Assembly: GCF_042665075.1 (NCBI RefSeq)
Contig: NZ_JBHTBR010000005.1
Span: forward strand, 1-64,000
Length of the DNA: 64,000 bases
Direction of reading: 5' to 3'
Origin: Hirschia litorea
GTDB lineage: Bacteria > Pseudomonadota > Alphaproteobacteria > Caulobacterales > Hyphomonadaceae
Shown here: positions 16,946 through 26,700 of the stretch, one piece after another
Layout of the letters: every line of letters starts with the position of its first letter
Position numbering within the stretch: position 1 is the stretch's first letter
The notes under the pieces: generated by a model
The model's input: only the letters and a program-made list of their open reading frames with translations
Told to the model about the DNA's origin: nothing
Databases searched by the model: none
Translations under genes and position numbers: made by a program

Positions 16946-17602
16946 ATGCGCACTCTTTTCTCTGCAAGTGTTTTTGCTCTTGCTGCAATCGCCACTACAG
17001 CTACAGCCCAAGCTGAAGTAGAACTTTCTGGAAACGTTGCTTTGACAACAGACTACCACTGGCGTGGTGTGTCTCAGTCAAACCAAGACCTTGCCGTTCA
17101 AGGTGGTTTTGACCTTGCAACTGATGCAGGTTTCTACGCAGGTACATGGGCATCTTCTGTAGACTTCCTAGATTCAACTGACACAAACCTAGAAGTAGAC
17201 TTCTACGCTGGTTACGGCGGCGAGTTTGGTGAAGGTTTTGGTTTTGACGTAGGAGCAATCTACTACGCATACCCAGACAGTGACGATGGTGACCTAGATT
17301 TCTATGAAATCTACGCTGGTCTTTCAAAGTCATTCAGCTCAGTTGATCTATCTGGTATGCTTTCATACGACCCAGATAATGAAACACTTTACGCAAACGC
17401 TGATGCTGGAATGGCATTCTCAGACTTCTTCTCTGCAAGCGTTGGTTTGGGTCAATACCTTGACGGTTTCGACGAGTACACAAACTACAACATTGGTGGA
17501 ACATACTCAGCAGGCGGTTTCGACCTAGACCTTCGCTGGTATGACAATGATGCAGATGGTGCTGACGACAACGTCGTATTCTCAATCGCTAAATCTCTCT
17601 AA
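16946..17602 (+). CDS. TorF family putative porin
   Basis: A 218-residue outer-membrane beta-barrel of the TorF/Gcw_chp family (TIGR02001-like). A signal peptide ends ATAQA (residue 23). The mature protein starts EVELSGNVALTTDYHWRGVS, the family hallmark (TDYxxRGxSQ), and continues as alternating aromatic/acidic strands (FYAGTWASSVDF, FYAGYGGEFGEGFGFDVGAI). It closes with VVFSIAKSL, a C-terminal barrel strand. The strongly biased, repetitive codon use (TAC, GAC, CTT) suggests high expression. It is monocistronic, with a terminator at 17650. Confidence 0.9.
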   Translation: MRTLFSASVFALAAIATTATAQAEVELSGNVALTTDYHWRGVSQSNQDLAVQGGFDLATDAGFYAGTWASSVDFLDSTDTNLEVDFYAGYGGEFGEGFGFDVGAIYYAYPDSDDGDLDFYEIYAGLSKSFSSVDLSGMLSYDPDNETLYANADAGMAFSDFFSASVGLGQYLDGFDEYTNYNIGGTYSAGGFDLDLRWYDNDADGADDNVVFSIAKSL

Positions 17603-17649
17603 GAATTAGCAATTGATTTGAAGGCAAAGTGTCCTTCGGGGAATTAAAG

Positions 17650-17682
17650 AAAGGCGTTGCTATTTTGGCAGCGCCTTTTTTG
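17650..17682 (+). terminator. Rho-independent terminator after porin
   Basis: AAAGGCG (17650-17656) pairs with CGCCTTT (17672-17678), with an internal GC pair extension and a six-T run. Confidence 0.85.
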
Positions 17683-17869
17683 TGTTTACATTTGTTGTAT
17701 CGCGCAAGTCACTTTGCACATATCTGCTAAATATTCCGGTTAAATCACCTAAGATAGCACATTAAATTAGATATATTTCCCACACAATCGCATAATTGCG
17801 AAATAACAAGTTGGAATACAAGCGCTTTTTGGTATATATTCCGCAAAAATATAAATATCGGAGAAAAAT

Positions 17870-18982
17870 ATGATCATCGGGGTCCCGAAGGAAATCAAAG
17901 CCGAAGAGCATCGTGTAGGCCTGACACCCGAGAGTGTGTCAGAGCTGACTCGCGCAGGCCACAAGGTTATCGTTGAAACCAATGCCGGAACAGGTATTGA
18001 AGCTAGCGACGCACATTACGAAGCTGCTGGTGCAAGCATTGTTGCAACTGCAGACGCCGTCTTCGAGCAGGCTGAACTGATCGTCAAAGTAAAAGAGCCA
18101 CAAGCTGTTGAGTGTGCCCGTCTAAAGCCACACCACACCCTCTTTACATATCTTCACCTTGCAGCGGATAAACCCCAAGCTGAAGCCCTAATGAAATCCG
18201 GTGCAACATGTATCGCTTATGAAACAGTGACAGACCGCAATGGTCGCCTCCCGCTTCTTATGCCTATGAGCCAAGTTGCAGGACGCATGGCCACTCAAGC
18301 TGCGGCATGGGCACTCCAACGCACAATCCGTGGACGCGGCCTTCTCATGGGCGGTGTACCGGGTGTAGCGCCTGCTAAAGTCGTCATTCTTGGCGGCGGT
18401 GTATCAGGTACACACGCAGCTGAAATGGCTATTGGTATGCGCGCAGACGTAACCGTATTTGACCGCCACATGCCACGCCTTGCTGAACTAGATGTTCAAT
18501 TCGCTGGCGCATTGAAAACAGCTTACTCAACGCCTGCGTCTGTTGAAAAAGCCGTTGCTGAAGCTGATGTCGTCATTGGTGCTGTGCTTATTCCGGGTGC
18601 CTCTGCACCAAAGCTCATTACGCGCGACATGCTTAAAACAATGAAGCCTGGTGCCGTATTGGTTGATATCGCGATTGACCAAGGTGGATGTTTTGAGACA
18701 TCACGTCCAACAACACACTCTGACCCGATATTCGAAGTTGATGGCATTTTGCACTATTGTGTCGCCAACATGCCGGGCGCAGTGCCGCGCACATCCACAT
18801 ATGCACTCAACAATATGACATTGCCATTCACATTGGCCATCGCTGCAAAAGGCGCGAAAAAAGCGCTAAACGATGATGCTCACCTTGCTGAAGGACTTAA
18901 CGTTGCTGATGGCTTCATCACATATGAAACTGTCGCATCTGATCTTGGACTATCCTATAAAAAGCCTGAATGGCTAAACTAG
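17870..18982 (+). CDS. ald: alanine dehydrogenase
   Basis: Catalyses NAD-dependent, reversible oxidative deamination of L-alanine to pyruvate and ammonia. The 370-residue length is typical. The N-terminal AlaDh/PNT domain begins MIIGVPKEIKAEEHRVGLTP, and the catalytic Lys/His region (ELIVKVKEP, TLFTYLHLA) is present. The Rossmann dinucleotide site is VVILGGGVSGTHAAEMAIGM (near 170-190). The motif HYCVANMPGAVPRTSTYALN near the C-terminus is diagnostic. TCGGAG precedes the ATG. It is monocistronic with a terminator at 19044. Confidence 0.96.
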   Translation: MIIGVPKEIKAEEHRVGLTPESVSELTRAGHKVIVETNAGTGIEASDAHYEAAGASIVATADAVFEQAELIVKVKEPQAVECARLKPHHTLFTYLHLAADKPQAEALMKSGATCIAYETVTDRNGRLPLLMPMSQVAGRMATQAAAWALQRTIRGRGLLMGGVPGVAPAKVVILGGGVSGTHAAEMAIGMRADVTVFDRHMPRLAELDVQFAGALKTAYSTPASVEKAVAEADVVIGAVLIPGASAPKLITRDMLKTMKPGAVLVDIAIDQGGCFETSRPTTHSDPIFEVDGILHYCVANMPGAVPRTSTYALNNMTLPFTLAIAAKGAKKALNDDAHLAEGLNVADGFITYETVASDLGLSYKKPEWLN

Positions 18983-19043
18983 ACTAACCTCCTCCCCGAA
19001 GCGTCGAATTTGCCAAATAAACGTTCGATGTTTTACAATGAAA

Positions 19044-19078
19044 AAGGCGGCCAACCTTCGGGTTAGCCGCCTTTTTTA
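19044..19078. terminator. bidirectional terminator between ald and PepSY gene
   Basis: AAGGCGGCCAAC (from 19044) pairs with GGTTAGCCGCCTT (to 19072) around a CTTCG-type loop. A-runs and T-runs lie on both sides. Confidence 0.85.
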
Positions 19079-19100
19079 CATGCCTAATCGCATAATATCC

Positions 19101-20348
19101 CTACGCTTTAGACGCTCTCATTTTGCCCATCATCGTAATGCAGAAAAGCAAAATCAGGCTTGCGCCAAATAAAGGCAATATCGCCCCTAAAATGACAATT
19201 GCGCCCCCCGCAACCCAGCCAACTTTAAAATGTTCGGGAGGCTTGGGAATACTCCAGCTCCCCTTTTGTTTACGCATGATATATGAAGTTAGCGCCGCAA
19301 TAATGCTGACGATCAAACTTAGCGCAACACACAGCAAAATGATCCAATTCCACAAACCATATTGCCCCTCATGCAAACGCATAAAGAATAACCGCCCCGC
19401 CATCATCGGACCGACATCTTTCCACGCATAATCTAAAATTTTAGATCCTGAATACAAATCAAAGTGACGCACACTCTGATCATGCAAATACAAGGATTTA
19501 TTGGCGACACTAAAAACGCCATTCTCATTGGCAGGAAAGCGTACAGTAATATCACCCTTCAAGTTTTGTTGCCGCGCCACCTGCACCATATCATCAATAC
19601 TCAATCCATCTTCTCGCGTATTGATCGACTGCAAACCGTTAGATTGAACCCAATATTGAGGAAAGCCTGTCCCTGTTGCATTTTGCAATCGCTGAAACTG
19701 TTTTCCAAACACATCCGTCCAAGGCAAACCGCCCGCAAGAATAATCAGCAAAAAAGTCGACAGCCAAAACGCAGTCACGGAATGCAAGTCACGGAAGAAA
19801 ATCCGCTTACCTTGCTTTAATCGGATCGTAAAAAATCCACGCAACGACCATCCACGTGCAGGCCACCACACATAAAGCCCAGTCAAAATCAAAACCAGAA
19901 ACCAACTCGCCACAAGCTCGACAACATAAGTGCCCGGCTTGGACAAAAACAGCTCACCATGCATTTCGCGCACGCCAGACATAAACGTACCTTCATTGCG
20001 TAAAGTGCCTGTCACATCTCCTGTATAGGGGTTCACATACACCATAGACGCACCAGCCCACATGCCCGACTGGAACATGGTCGCATCATCCGCCCCGCGC
20101 GGCAGGGTCACGCTATTAACAGGTGCAGAGGAGGCAGCCTGCGCCGCTGCAAATTGTGCCTCATAGCTAAGTGGCTCACCGTCAGGCTTTACCTTATAAA
20201 TATCCTCATAAATGGAGGCTTCATACATGGGCTTAAACAGATAAATTGTGCCTGTTATCGCCAAAATAAGCATGAAAGGCAGCGTAATTAATCCCGCGAT
20301 TATGTGCCATTTCCATAGCCATTGATTCAAAAATGTTTGTTTTTTCAT
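19101..20348 (-). CDS. PepSY-associated transmembrane protein
   Basis: A roughly 415-residue inner-membrane protein of the PepSY_TM family. Membrane segments are seen near residues 15-38 (WHIIAGLITLPFMLILAITG), about 145-165 (VVELVASWFLVLILTGLYVW), about 195-215, about 340-365 and at the C-terminus (VAGGAIVILGAILPLFGASL). PepSY segments lie between them. Conserved histidines (WHIIAG, MHGELFL, DLHSVTAFW, RLHEGQYG) are typical. Many relatives sit in iron or siderophore loci and are proposed inner-membrane ferric reductases, which is inferred here. The start at 20348 follows GGGGAA; an alternative ATG is at 20369. Confidence 0.87.
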   Translation of the reverse strand: MKKQTFLNQWLWKWHIIAGLITLPFMLILAITGTIYLFKPMYEASIYEDIYKVKPDGEPLSYEAQFAAAQAASSAPVNSVTLPRGADDATMFQSGMWAGASMVYVNPYTGDVTGTLRNEGTFMSGVREMHGELFLSKPGTYVVELVASWFLVLILTGLYVWWPARGWSLRGFFTIRLKQGKRIFFRDLHSVTAFWLSTFLLIILAGGLPWTDVFGKQFQRLQNATGTGFPQYWVQSNGLQSINTREDGLSIDDMVQVARQQNLKGDITVRFPANENGVFSVANKSLYLHDQSVRHFDLYSGSKILDYAWKDVGPMMAGRLFFMRLHEGQYGLWNWIILLCVALSLIVSIIAALTSYIMRKQKGSWSIPKPPEHFKVGWVAGGAIVILGAILPLFGASLILLFCITMMGKMRASKA

Positions 20349-20459
20349 GGGGTTCCCCATTCGCCCCATCTAACCCATGCTCACGCACACGCCATTTTGA
20401 TTGGAGCTATATCCAATAGACAATGCAAGCCGTCATGCCTGCATGATGCATTTAAATGA

Positions 20460-20858
20460 TTAGATATAGTTTGGCGGGGCACGTCCGCCTAAGGGTGGGC
20501 CTTGTGGGAGATACACAAAAGCAGGCTCATAAATATTTGATTTTTCTATATAAATACCAAAACATAGCGCGTCTTGAATTCTCAATTGAGTAAAAATAAA
20601 AGCATGTGAAATCGCACAAAACGCACATTTTTCACCATGAACGTCGTCTGGAGATTGCTCTTTTAGACCAAGCGCTATCAGCAATTTTTCATTTGCGGCA
20701 AACATGGCAGAGTTAACCTGCCCAGACGGATTACAAATCAATAGTCGCTTATCGTCATTTGCCGCAAACGCAGCCGCACTACCACTCATCCACAAGGTCT
20801 GGATCAGAAATACAAATGCCAAGCAAAGCTGGCCGATTATGCGGCTTTTCGTTTTCAC
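20460..20858 (-). CDS. DUF2946-like exported protein
   Basis: A 132-residue protein with a GTG start (20858) preceded by AGGT. An N-terminal hydrophobic signal or anchor is followed by CNPSGQ and then GEKCAFC. The chain ends in LPQGPPLGGRAPPNYI. The CxxC-containing middle and the Pro-rich RAPP tail match the DUF2946 family, small proteins often placed beside copper or iron uptake genes. It is transcribed with the PepSY membrane protein 91 bp downstream, which supports a metal-related role. The function itself is unknown. Confidence 0.65.
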   Translation of the reverse strand: MKTKSRIIGQLCLAFVFLIQTLWMSGSAAAFAANDDKRLLICNPSGQVNSAMFAANEKLLIALGLKEQSPDDVHGEKCAFCAISHAFIFTQLRIQDALCFGIYIEKSNIYEPAFVYLPQGPPLGGRAPPNYI

Positions 20859-20940
20859 AAAACCGACCTACTCAGCGCTAGATGTTTGGTCAAGCAAAAG
20901 CATAAGCCCGCGTCAAAAGGCGCTCAACTACCCTAATTCT

Positions 20941-22332
20941 TTATTCCCCAAAACTGCCAGAAAATCCGGGAAAAACAACAGCACTTTCAGCACCATTTTT
21001 CGCAACAGAAGCCACACCAAATAGATAGTTATCAATCACAACGCCCTTCAGCGTATAGCTATCTACATTCCCAACAAAGCGCGACCATTGCCATTGGGAT
21101 TGATCTGTTAAACGCCAATATATTTTATATCCCGCAAGGTTTTCAGCATCAGCTTTAGTCCATGATAGCGTCGTATTCGGCTGCACAGCCCCTTCTATTG
21201 ATACATTCGTTGGAAATGGCGGCGCTGCGGCGAGGTTTGCCAACGCAGCAATATTCAAACTTGTCAGTTTGGCTGCATAATCAAAATTCACCCCCTCCAC
21301 GACATCACCATAGGCAATGCCATCTTCCACCCGTAAATCTTGGTGCTGGCGATTATAATTCTCATGCGTTTCCATAATTCGAACGCCCGGAATCCTGTGA
21401 TCATTGAAGGGGCGGTGATGCCCACCACGCGCAAACCTATCGAGACGATAAATCATCATCACATCAAGGTTTGGAATAAACATATCCGCCATCTTATCGA
21501 CGTAGCGCGCTAAATTACGAGACGCCGAATCGACCTCTCCCCCTCGAAAACGACGCGAATTAGCTTCCTCAGCCGTTTCATCAACCAAAGTACCTTCAGA
21601 AAAAACGCGAGCTGTTGAATTATCAATCACACCATCAACACCCTCAATATTGCCGATCATGTCATTGTTCAAAATAGCTTTCACTCTCCAGCCATTTTCA
21701 ATTGCGTATTCCGCAAGTATTTTGCCGCCAAACAATCCCTGCTCTTCACCCGATAACCCAGCATACACAACTGTACCTGCAAATTCATGCCGACACATCA
21801 CACGCGCAGCTTCCAAGGTTCCAGCCATACCCGAAGCATTGTCGTTTGCGCCGGGGCTATCATCAGTAAAATTCATCACATCTGAAATGCGGCTATCAAT
21901 ATCTCCAGACATAATCACAACACGATCAGGATCAAGCGACCCGCGTTGAATCGCGATCACGTTCACAATTTCTGTATCTTCCGGGATGCGAAAATCTGGA
22001 CGAACAATGTCTGAAACAGTCACCACTTCAAGCTCTTGCTCACATCCTTTAGAGATGCGCTTAAACTCATCTTCTATCCAACGGCGCGCTGCCCCAATAC
22101 CGCGTGTGTCACTCTTTGTATCTGACAATGTATGGCGCGTACCAAAGCCCGCCAACTTACGGATATCATGCTCAATGCGCGCAGCGGAGGTCGCAGCAAC
22201 CATCTCGTGCGTAACCGAATATTCGCTCGCCGGCGCGTGCATCTCTTGAGAAACTGCCCCTGCACGATCCGCCTCAGCAGATGCCGAAAGTGGTAGTAAA
22301 ACCCCAGCCAATAAAACGGACATAAAACGCAT
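20941..22332 (-). CDS. M28 family metallopeptidase, exported
   Basis: A 463-residue secreted aminopeptidase-like protein with a signal peptide ending LSASA (about residue 19). The M28 core spans about 55-370: SGDIDSR (143-148), SPGANDNASG (159-168), the catalytic GEEQGLFGG (195-203), NNDMIGN and the late ligand region GGHHRPFNDHRIPGVR. The first zinc ligand, normally His in HxD, is Asp here, a variant I associate with one M28 subgroup. The C-terminal 90 residues (PPFPTNVSIEGAVQPNTTLS and onward) form a fibronectin-III-like domain. GGGAGG precedes the ATG. Confidence 0.88.
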   Translation of the reverse strand: MRFMSVLLAGVLLPLSASAEADRAGAVSQEMHAPASEYSVTHEMVAATSAARIEHDIRKLAGFGTRHTLSDTKSDTRGIGAARRWIEDEFKRISKGCEQELEVVTVSDIVRPDFRIPEDTEIVNVIAIQRGSLDPDRVVIMSGDIDSRISDVMNFTDDSPGANDNASGMAGTLEAARVMCRHEFAGTVVYAGLSGEEQGLFGGKILAEYAIENGWRVKAILNNDMIGNIEGVDGVIDNSTARVFSEGTLVDETAEEANSRRFRGGEVDSASRNLARYVDKMADMFIPNLDVMMIYRLDRFARGGHHRPFNDHRIPGVRIMETHENYNRQHQDLRVEDGIAYGDVVEGVNFDYAAKLTSLNIAALANLAAAPPFPTNVSIEGAVQPNTTLSWTKADAENLAGYKIYWRLTDQSQWQWSRFVGNVDSYTLKGVVIDNYLFGVASVAKNGAESAVVFPGFSGSFGE

Positions 22333-22437
22333 AGCAACCTCCCAATAATTTCAAAGGAAAGCTTGCAGAGATTTACCCTATAATAAAGCCCAGATCACAA
22401 ATTATTGCTTTGATATGCCCAATTGACCAATTTTATT

Positions 22438-23133
22438 TCATCCCAATACACCATCAAAAAACCGAGCCTGAAACCAGATAATGGAAGGATAGGCTGCCAA
22501 CCACGCCCAGAAGAAACGGTTCAGCCCAAATAGCAAAGCATTCGCAAGATGAAAAAGTGCAGCAATGGCCAACCCAATATAAAGGCTCACATGGGAGACT
22601 AAGCTAAGCGGGAAGAAAATCTCAAACAACATCACCGCCCAAGACATCACCCACAACAATTTTGGATGATTTACCCAGCCTCGCGTTCTTTCACTTACGG
22701 GATAAGTTGAAAACAAAAACACATCACGTAAAGCAGTTCCCTGCCGCCATTCCCGATTTACAATTTTTACCCAACCAGACACAAAATACGACAGGACCAA
22801 TTGCAACGCCAAATACCCAAACGCGTATTCTTTTAATTCTTGATTCGGCAGAAAATGTGCCAACGTCAAACAGCATAAAGTTAGCAAACCTATTCGGTCA
22901 CTTCCGCCATTATATGGCCCCTGAAACCTATGAAGAATGCACAAAGCAAGCACGACAAGAGCAAGGCATATCCATTGGGTATAGAACCCGCCCAGCAGCA
23001 ATAGAGCAAGCACTAAGCGCAGCCCTAGCAGAAGGCGTTCAGCCGCTGGGCGGCGCATATGCTCTAGGCCCTGCTGCACGAATGTAAGGGCGAGCAATAT
23101 TTCAGTTAAACGTAACGCACTCTCTAAGGGCAT
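22438..23133 (-). CDS. HTTM-domain membrane protein
   Basis: A 231-residue polytopic membrane protein resembling the HTTM family (the membrane part of vitamin-K-dependent gamma-carboxylase-like proteins). At least six hydrophobic helices can be seen, including LLGLRLVLALLLLGGFY, LALVVLALCILHRF, YLALQLVLSYFVSGWVK and LLWVMSWAVMLFEIFFPLSL. The conserved SYFVSGWVKI, FHLANALLFGLNRFFWAWLA and AYPSI segments fit the family. The bacterial function is unknown. Its ATG overlaps the end of the preceding gene by 10 bp, so the two form one translation unit. Confidence 0.78.
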   Translation of the reverse strand: MPLESALRLTEILLALTFVQQGLEHMRRPAAERLLLGLRLVLALLLLGGFYTQWICLALVVLALCILHRFQGPYNGGSDRIGLLTLCCLTLAHFLPNQELKEYAFGYLALQLVLSYFVSGWVKIVNREWRQGTALRDVFLFSTYPVSERTRGWVNHPKLLWVMSWAVMLFEIFFPLSLVSHVSLYIGLAIAALFHLANALLFGLNRFFWAWLAAYPSIIWFQARFFDGVLG

Positions 23134-23570
23134 GTGCCAACTTGCCCAGCAATCTGACGAACCTCAGAGACATAGGCCACCCGCCGCTCAATCACATCCG
23201 CTTCACGGCTTATAACCATTAGCCGAAATTGCAAAAACTTTGGCAAATTCAATCTACTATCAACGCGTACGATCTCATTTTCAATGCACTCAAAAATGAC
23301 ATTTTCGCTATGCGTAGTCGGCATTTCCATCAAACGTTCCGCGCACGTCACAAGGAATAAATCCTCGTTTCGCACAGGATTCCAAAACATATTCAAGAAG
23401 GTATTTAAAAATGAAATACTCTTCTGCTTTGGCCGAAATTCTTCCCATTTTTCAATGTGTTGAGCATTATCATATGCCCAAAACTCAATCCGGGGCGACG
23501 GCGCAATCACATCAAAAAAACGCCATGACGGTATGAGAGCTGGAAGAAGTAATTTGAAAACCTGAATCAT
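23124..23570 (-). CDS. unknown protein coupled to HTTM gene
   Basis: A roughly 148-residue protein I do not recognise. The start at 23570 has an AGGA site; the reading can be extended to 23612. An N-terminal hydrophobic stretch (VFKLLLPALIPSWRFFDVI) may insert in the membrane, and the rest is soluble and mixed alpha/beta. The segment APSPRIEFWAYDNAQHIEKW followed by NPVRNEDLF is a pattern often seen in partners of HTTM proteins, but that is recollection, not proof. It lies 59 bp inside the chromosomal flank of the integrative island's left end. Confidence 0.65.
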   Translation of the reverse strand: MIQVFKLLLPALIPSWRFFDVIAPSPRIEFWAYDNAQHIEKWEEFRPKQKSISFLNTFLNMFWNPVRNEDLFLVTCAERLMEMPTTHSENVIFECIENEIVRVDSRLNLPKFLQFRLMVISREADVIERRVAYVSEVRQIAGQVGTCP

Positions 23571-23628
23571 GATCCTCACGCTGTCATAAAAAAGCGCAAT
23601 TGCCACCCTCAACCAACAGGAATTAAAC

Positions 23629-23665
23629 TCAAGAAAAACAATAAAATGGTGCGACGGCCGGAATC
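23629..23665. repeat. attL: partial copy of tRNA-Leu 3' end
   Basis: 37 bases repeat 34628-34665 directly with only one base missing (GCG-ACGG versus GCGGACGG). The copy covers the tRNA-Leu 3' flank, the CCA end and the acceptor/T-arm part. It marks the left end of the integrated element. Confidence 0.9.
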
Positions 23666-23721
23666 CAACTTACCGATTAAAAGCTTGATTTATTTGATTA
23701 TTTATCAAATGAAAATTTCAC

Positions 23722-23744
23722 ATACCAACAAATATACCAACAAA
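23722..23744 (+). promoter_or_regulatory. integrase arm-type sites, left end
   Basis: ATACCAACAAA occurs twice, at 23722-23732 and 23734-23744, in direct orientation 12 bp apart. The same 11-mer, or close variants, occurs four times near the right end. Confidence 0.7.
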
Positions 23745-23753
23745 AAATTATTC

Positions 23754-26700
23754 CTACCGCCACTTCAGCAGTGTTTCCGCTTGGCTCAACACAGTAGAAA
23801 CGGCAACTGGCGCTAAGTCTGGTGGATACCCGAATTTCTTTAGTATCCGACGAACCAACACCCTTAGTTTTGCCCTTGCACTTTCCTTTAAGTGCCAATC
23901 AACTGTTACATTCTTTTGCAATTGCTGCACAAGTACATTGGCAATTTTGCGAAGCTCTTCATTTCCTAAAACTTCAACAGCGCTTTGATTTTGAGCCAAC
24001 GCATCATAAAAAGCTAACTCTTCCTCGCTGAGCCCCATATCACTTCCACGATCAACAGAGGCTTTAAGTTCTTTAGCCATATCAATCAGCTCTTGGATCA
24101 TTTCAAGACTTGTGATTGCATTTGCGTGGTAACGAGCTACAGCTTCCTCAAGCCTTGCAGAAAAGGCTTTGGCCTCTACAACATTTCTCGATTGCCTGGC
24201 TTTAATTTCCCCCGCCAAAAGCTTTTTCAGCGCCTCTAAAGCAAGGTTTTTGTGTTCCATTTCTTTGATCTCAGAAAGAAACTCTTCTGATAACACAGAA
24301 ATTTCTGGCATTTTCATACCAGCAGCTGCCAATACATCAATGATACTAGCATCCGAGATAGCCGCCGAGATCAATTGCCCTACCGCGAACTCTTTCTCTC
24401 GCTTACTTAATCCTGTTTTAGGGGATGATTTAACAAGTGCCGCCTTCACGGCTTGAAAGAAACCAACTTCATCTTTAACTTCTTTTGCATAATCACTCGC
24501 CGATGCTAATGCAAAGGCTTTAGATAAATTGGCAATGAGATCAGCATAGAAATTAAGTTCTTTCTTCTTTTCTTTCTCATCTTGAACACCATCTGCACCA
24601 AGTTTAAGTTTCGCCAACACCCACTCAATCGCGCCAGCTAACGTTCGAAGGCGCTCACTAGGTGGACCATCAAGCCCGTTGGAATAGTCAAAACCATCAA
24701 AGAAATTCTGGCAGCGTTCCACCAATTCTTGCAGAGCGGCCACCGCCTCTTCTTCATTGATCCCAGTCTGATCTCGATCGGTTGCAGTGTAATTCTGTAG
24801 TGCTTTTTCGAGGTTTGGCCATAGGCCAATATAGTCAACAACCAGACCACCAGGCTTGTCTTTGAACACGCGGTTTACCCGCGCTATGGCCTGCATAAGA
24901 CCATGACCGCGCATAGGCTTATCAATATACATTGTATGCATACTTGGCGCGTCGAAGCCTGTGAGCCACATGTCGCGAACAATCACCAACTTTAATGAAT
25001 CATTAGTATCGCGTGCGCGTTTGGCCAGATCATCTCTTCGTTTTTTGTTTCCGATATGTTGCTGCCATTCTAACGGATCAGAAGCAGACCCTGTCATGAC
25101 AATTTTAACAACGCCTTCCAAATCATTGTCTGAATGCCATTCTGGACGAAGCGCAATAATTCTGTTGTACAGGTCAACACAGATTGCACGACTCATGCAC
25201 ACAATCATGCCTTTACCGTCCATTGCTTCTTGGCGTGCCTCAAAGTGTTTGACGATATCTTCCGCGACCTTTTCAAGGCGAGGCGGCGCCCCCACAAGGC
25301 GTTCAACACTTGACCAGCTAGACTTTGCTTTCTCTTGTTCAGCTATGGTTTCATCATCAAACAATGCATCAACGGCGGCGTCGATTTCAGGCAGTTTTTC
25401 TTTCTCTAACTCAACGCGAGCCAACCTGCTCTCATAATAGATTGGAACGGTCGCCTTATCTTCTACAGCTCGGCTAATGTCATACACATCTACATACTCA
25501 CCAAAAACAGCAGGCGTATTGACATCAGCGGCCTCAATCGGCGTTCCAGTGAACCCTGCAAACGATGCATTCGGTAGAGCCTGGCGCAAATAATGAGCAT
25601 AGCCATATTTGCGGATACCTGTTGACCTATCGAGCTTGGCGTCAAAGCCGTATTGGCTACGGTGCGCTTCATCAGCAATAACGATGATGTTTCGTCGGTC
25701 TGAAAGCATAGGAAAATTTTCTTCGCCCGGCTTTGGCGAAAACTTCTGCAGCGTTGAGAAAATCACGCCCCCAGATTGGCGATCCAATTTATCTCGTAAA
25801 TCTTCACGATCTTCTATCTGTTCTGGTGTTTGACGAATTAAGTCTTTACAGAGAGAAAAAGTACCAAAGAGCTGATCATCTAAATCATTGCGGTCTGTGA
25901 CTACCAAAATTGTTGGATTTTCAAGCTCTTTGGCACGCACCAATAGCCCAGCAAAAAACGCCATCAGGAAGCTCTTGCCCGATCCCTGCGTATGCCAGAT
26001 AACCCCAACCTTTCGATCACCCTCTTCTTTGATGGCATTGATCGCACTTGCAAGCGCTTTGCGGGCACCATGCAATTGGTGATAACCCGCAATGATCTTA
26101 AAGGGGCCGTCGCCTTTATCTCCAAATACTGTGAAGTTTTTGATGAGCTGCAATATCACGTCAGGCTGAAACAAACCCCGAAGCAGAGTATCCATCTCCA
26201 TCGGACCTTCGGGCGTAAAATCATCTTTTGCGCCAGTTACAGTCCTCCACGGCATAAACCTATCTTCTTCTGCCGTTAGAGAGCCAACACGCGCGAACAA
26301 GCCGTCCGATGTGACTAATACCGCATTAGTGCGAAACAAGGATGGAATTTGTTTCTTATAGGTTTGAAGCTGATTGAAAGCATCATCAATCGTGGCATTT
26401 TCAGCGGCTGCATTTTTAAGTTCTAATACAGCAACAGGCAGCCCGTTTATAAAAGCAACAACATCAGGGCGGCGGTTCTGTCCGCTTTCAACCACAGTAA
26501 ATTGGTTTGTCACCATAAAGTCGTTATTGCTGGCATCATCAAAATCCACCAGCCACACTTTGTCGCCCTTTATTGAGCCATCAGGGCGGCGGTATTCTAC
26601 ATCAATTCCATTGACCATAAGCGCATGAATGCGGCGGTTTTCTTCAACCAGAGACGGTGTTTCAGAAATTTGAACCTGCTTTAAAGCGGACGTTAAAATC

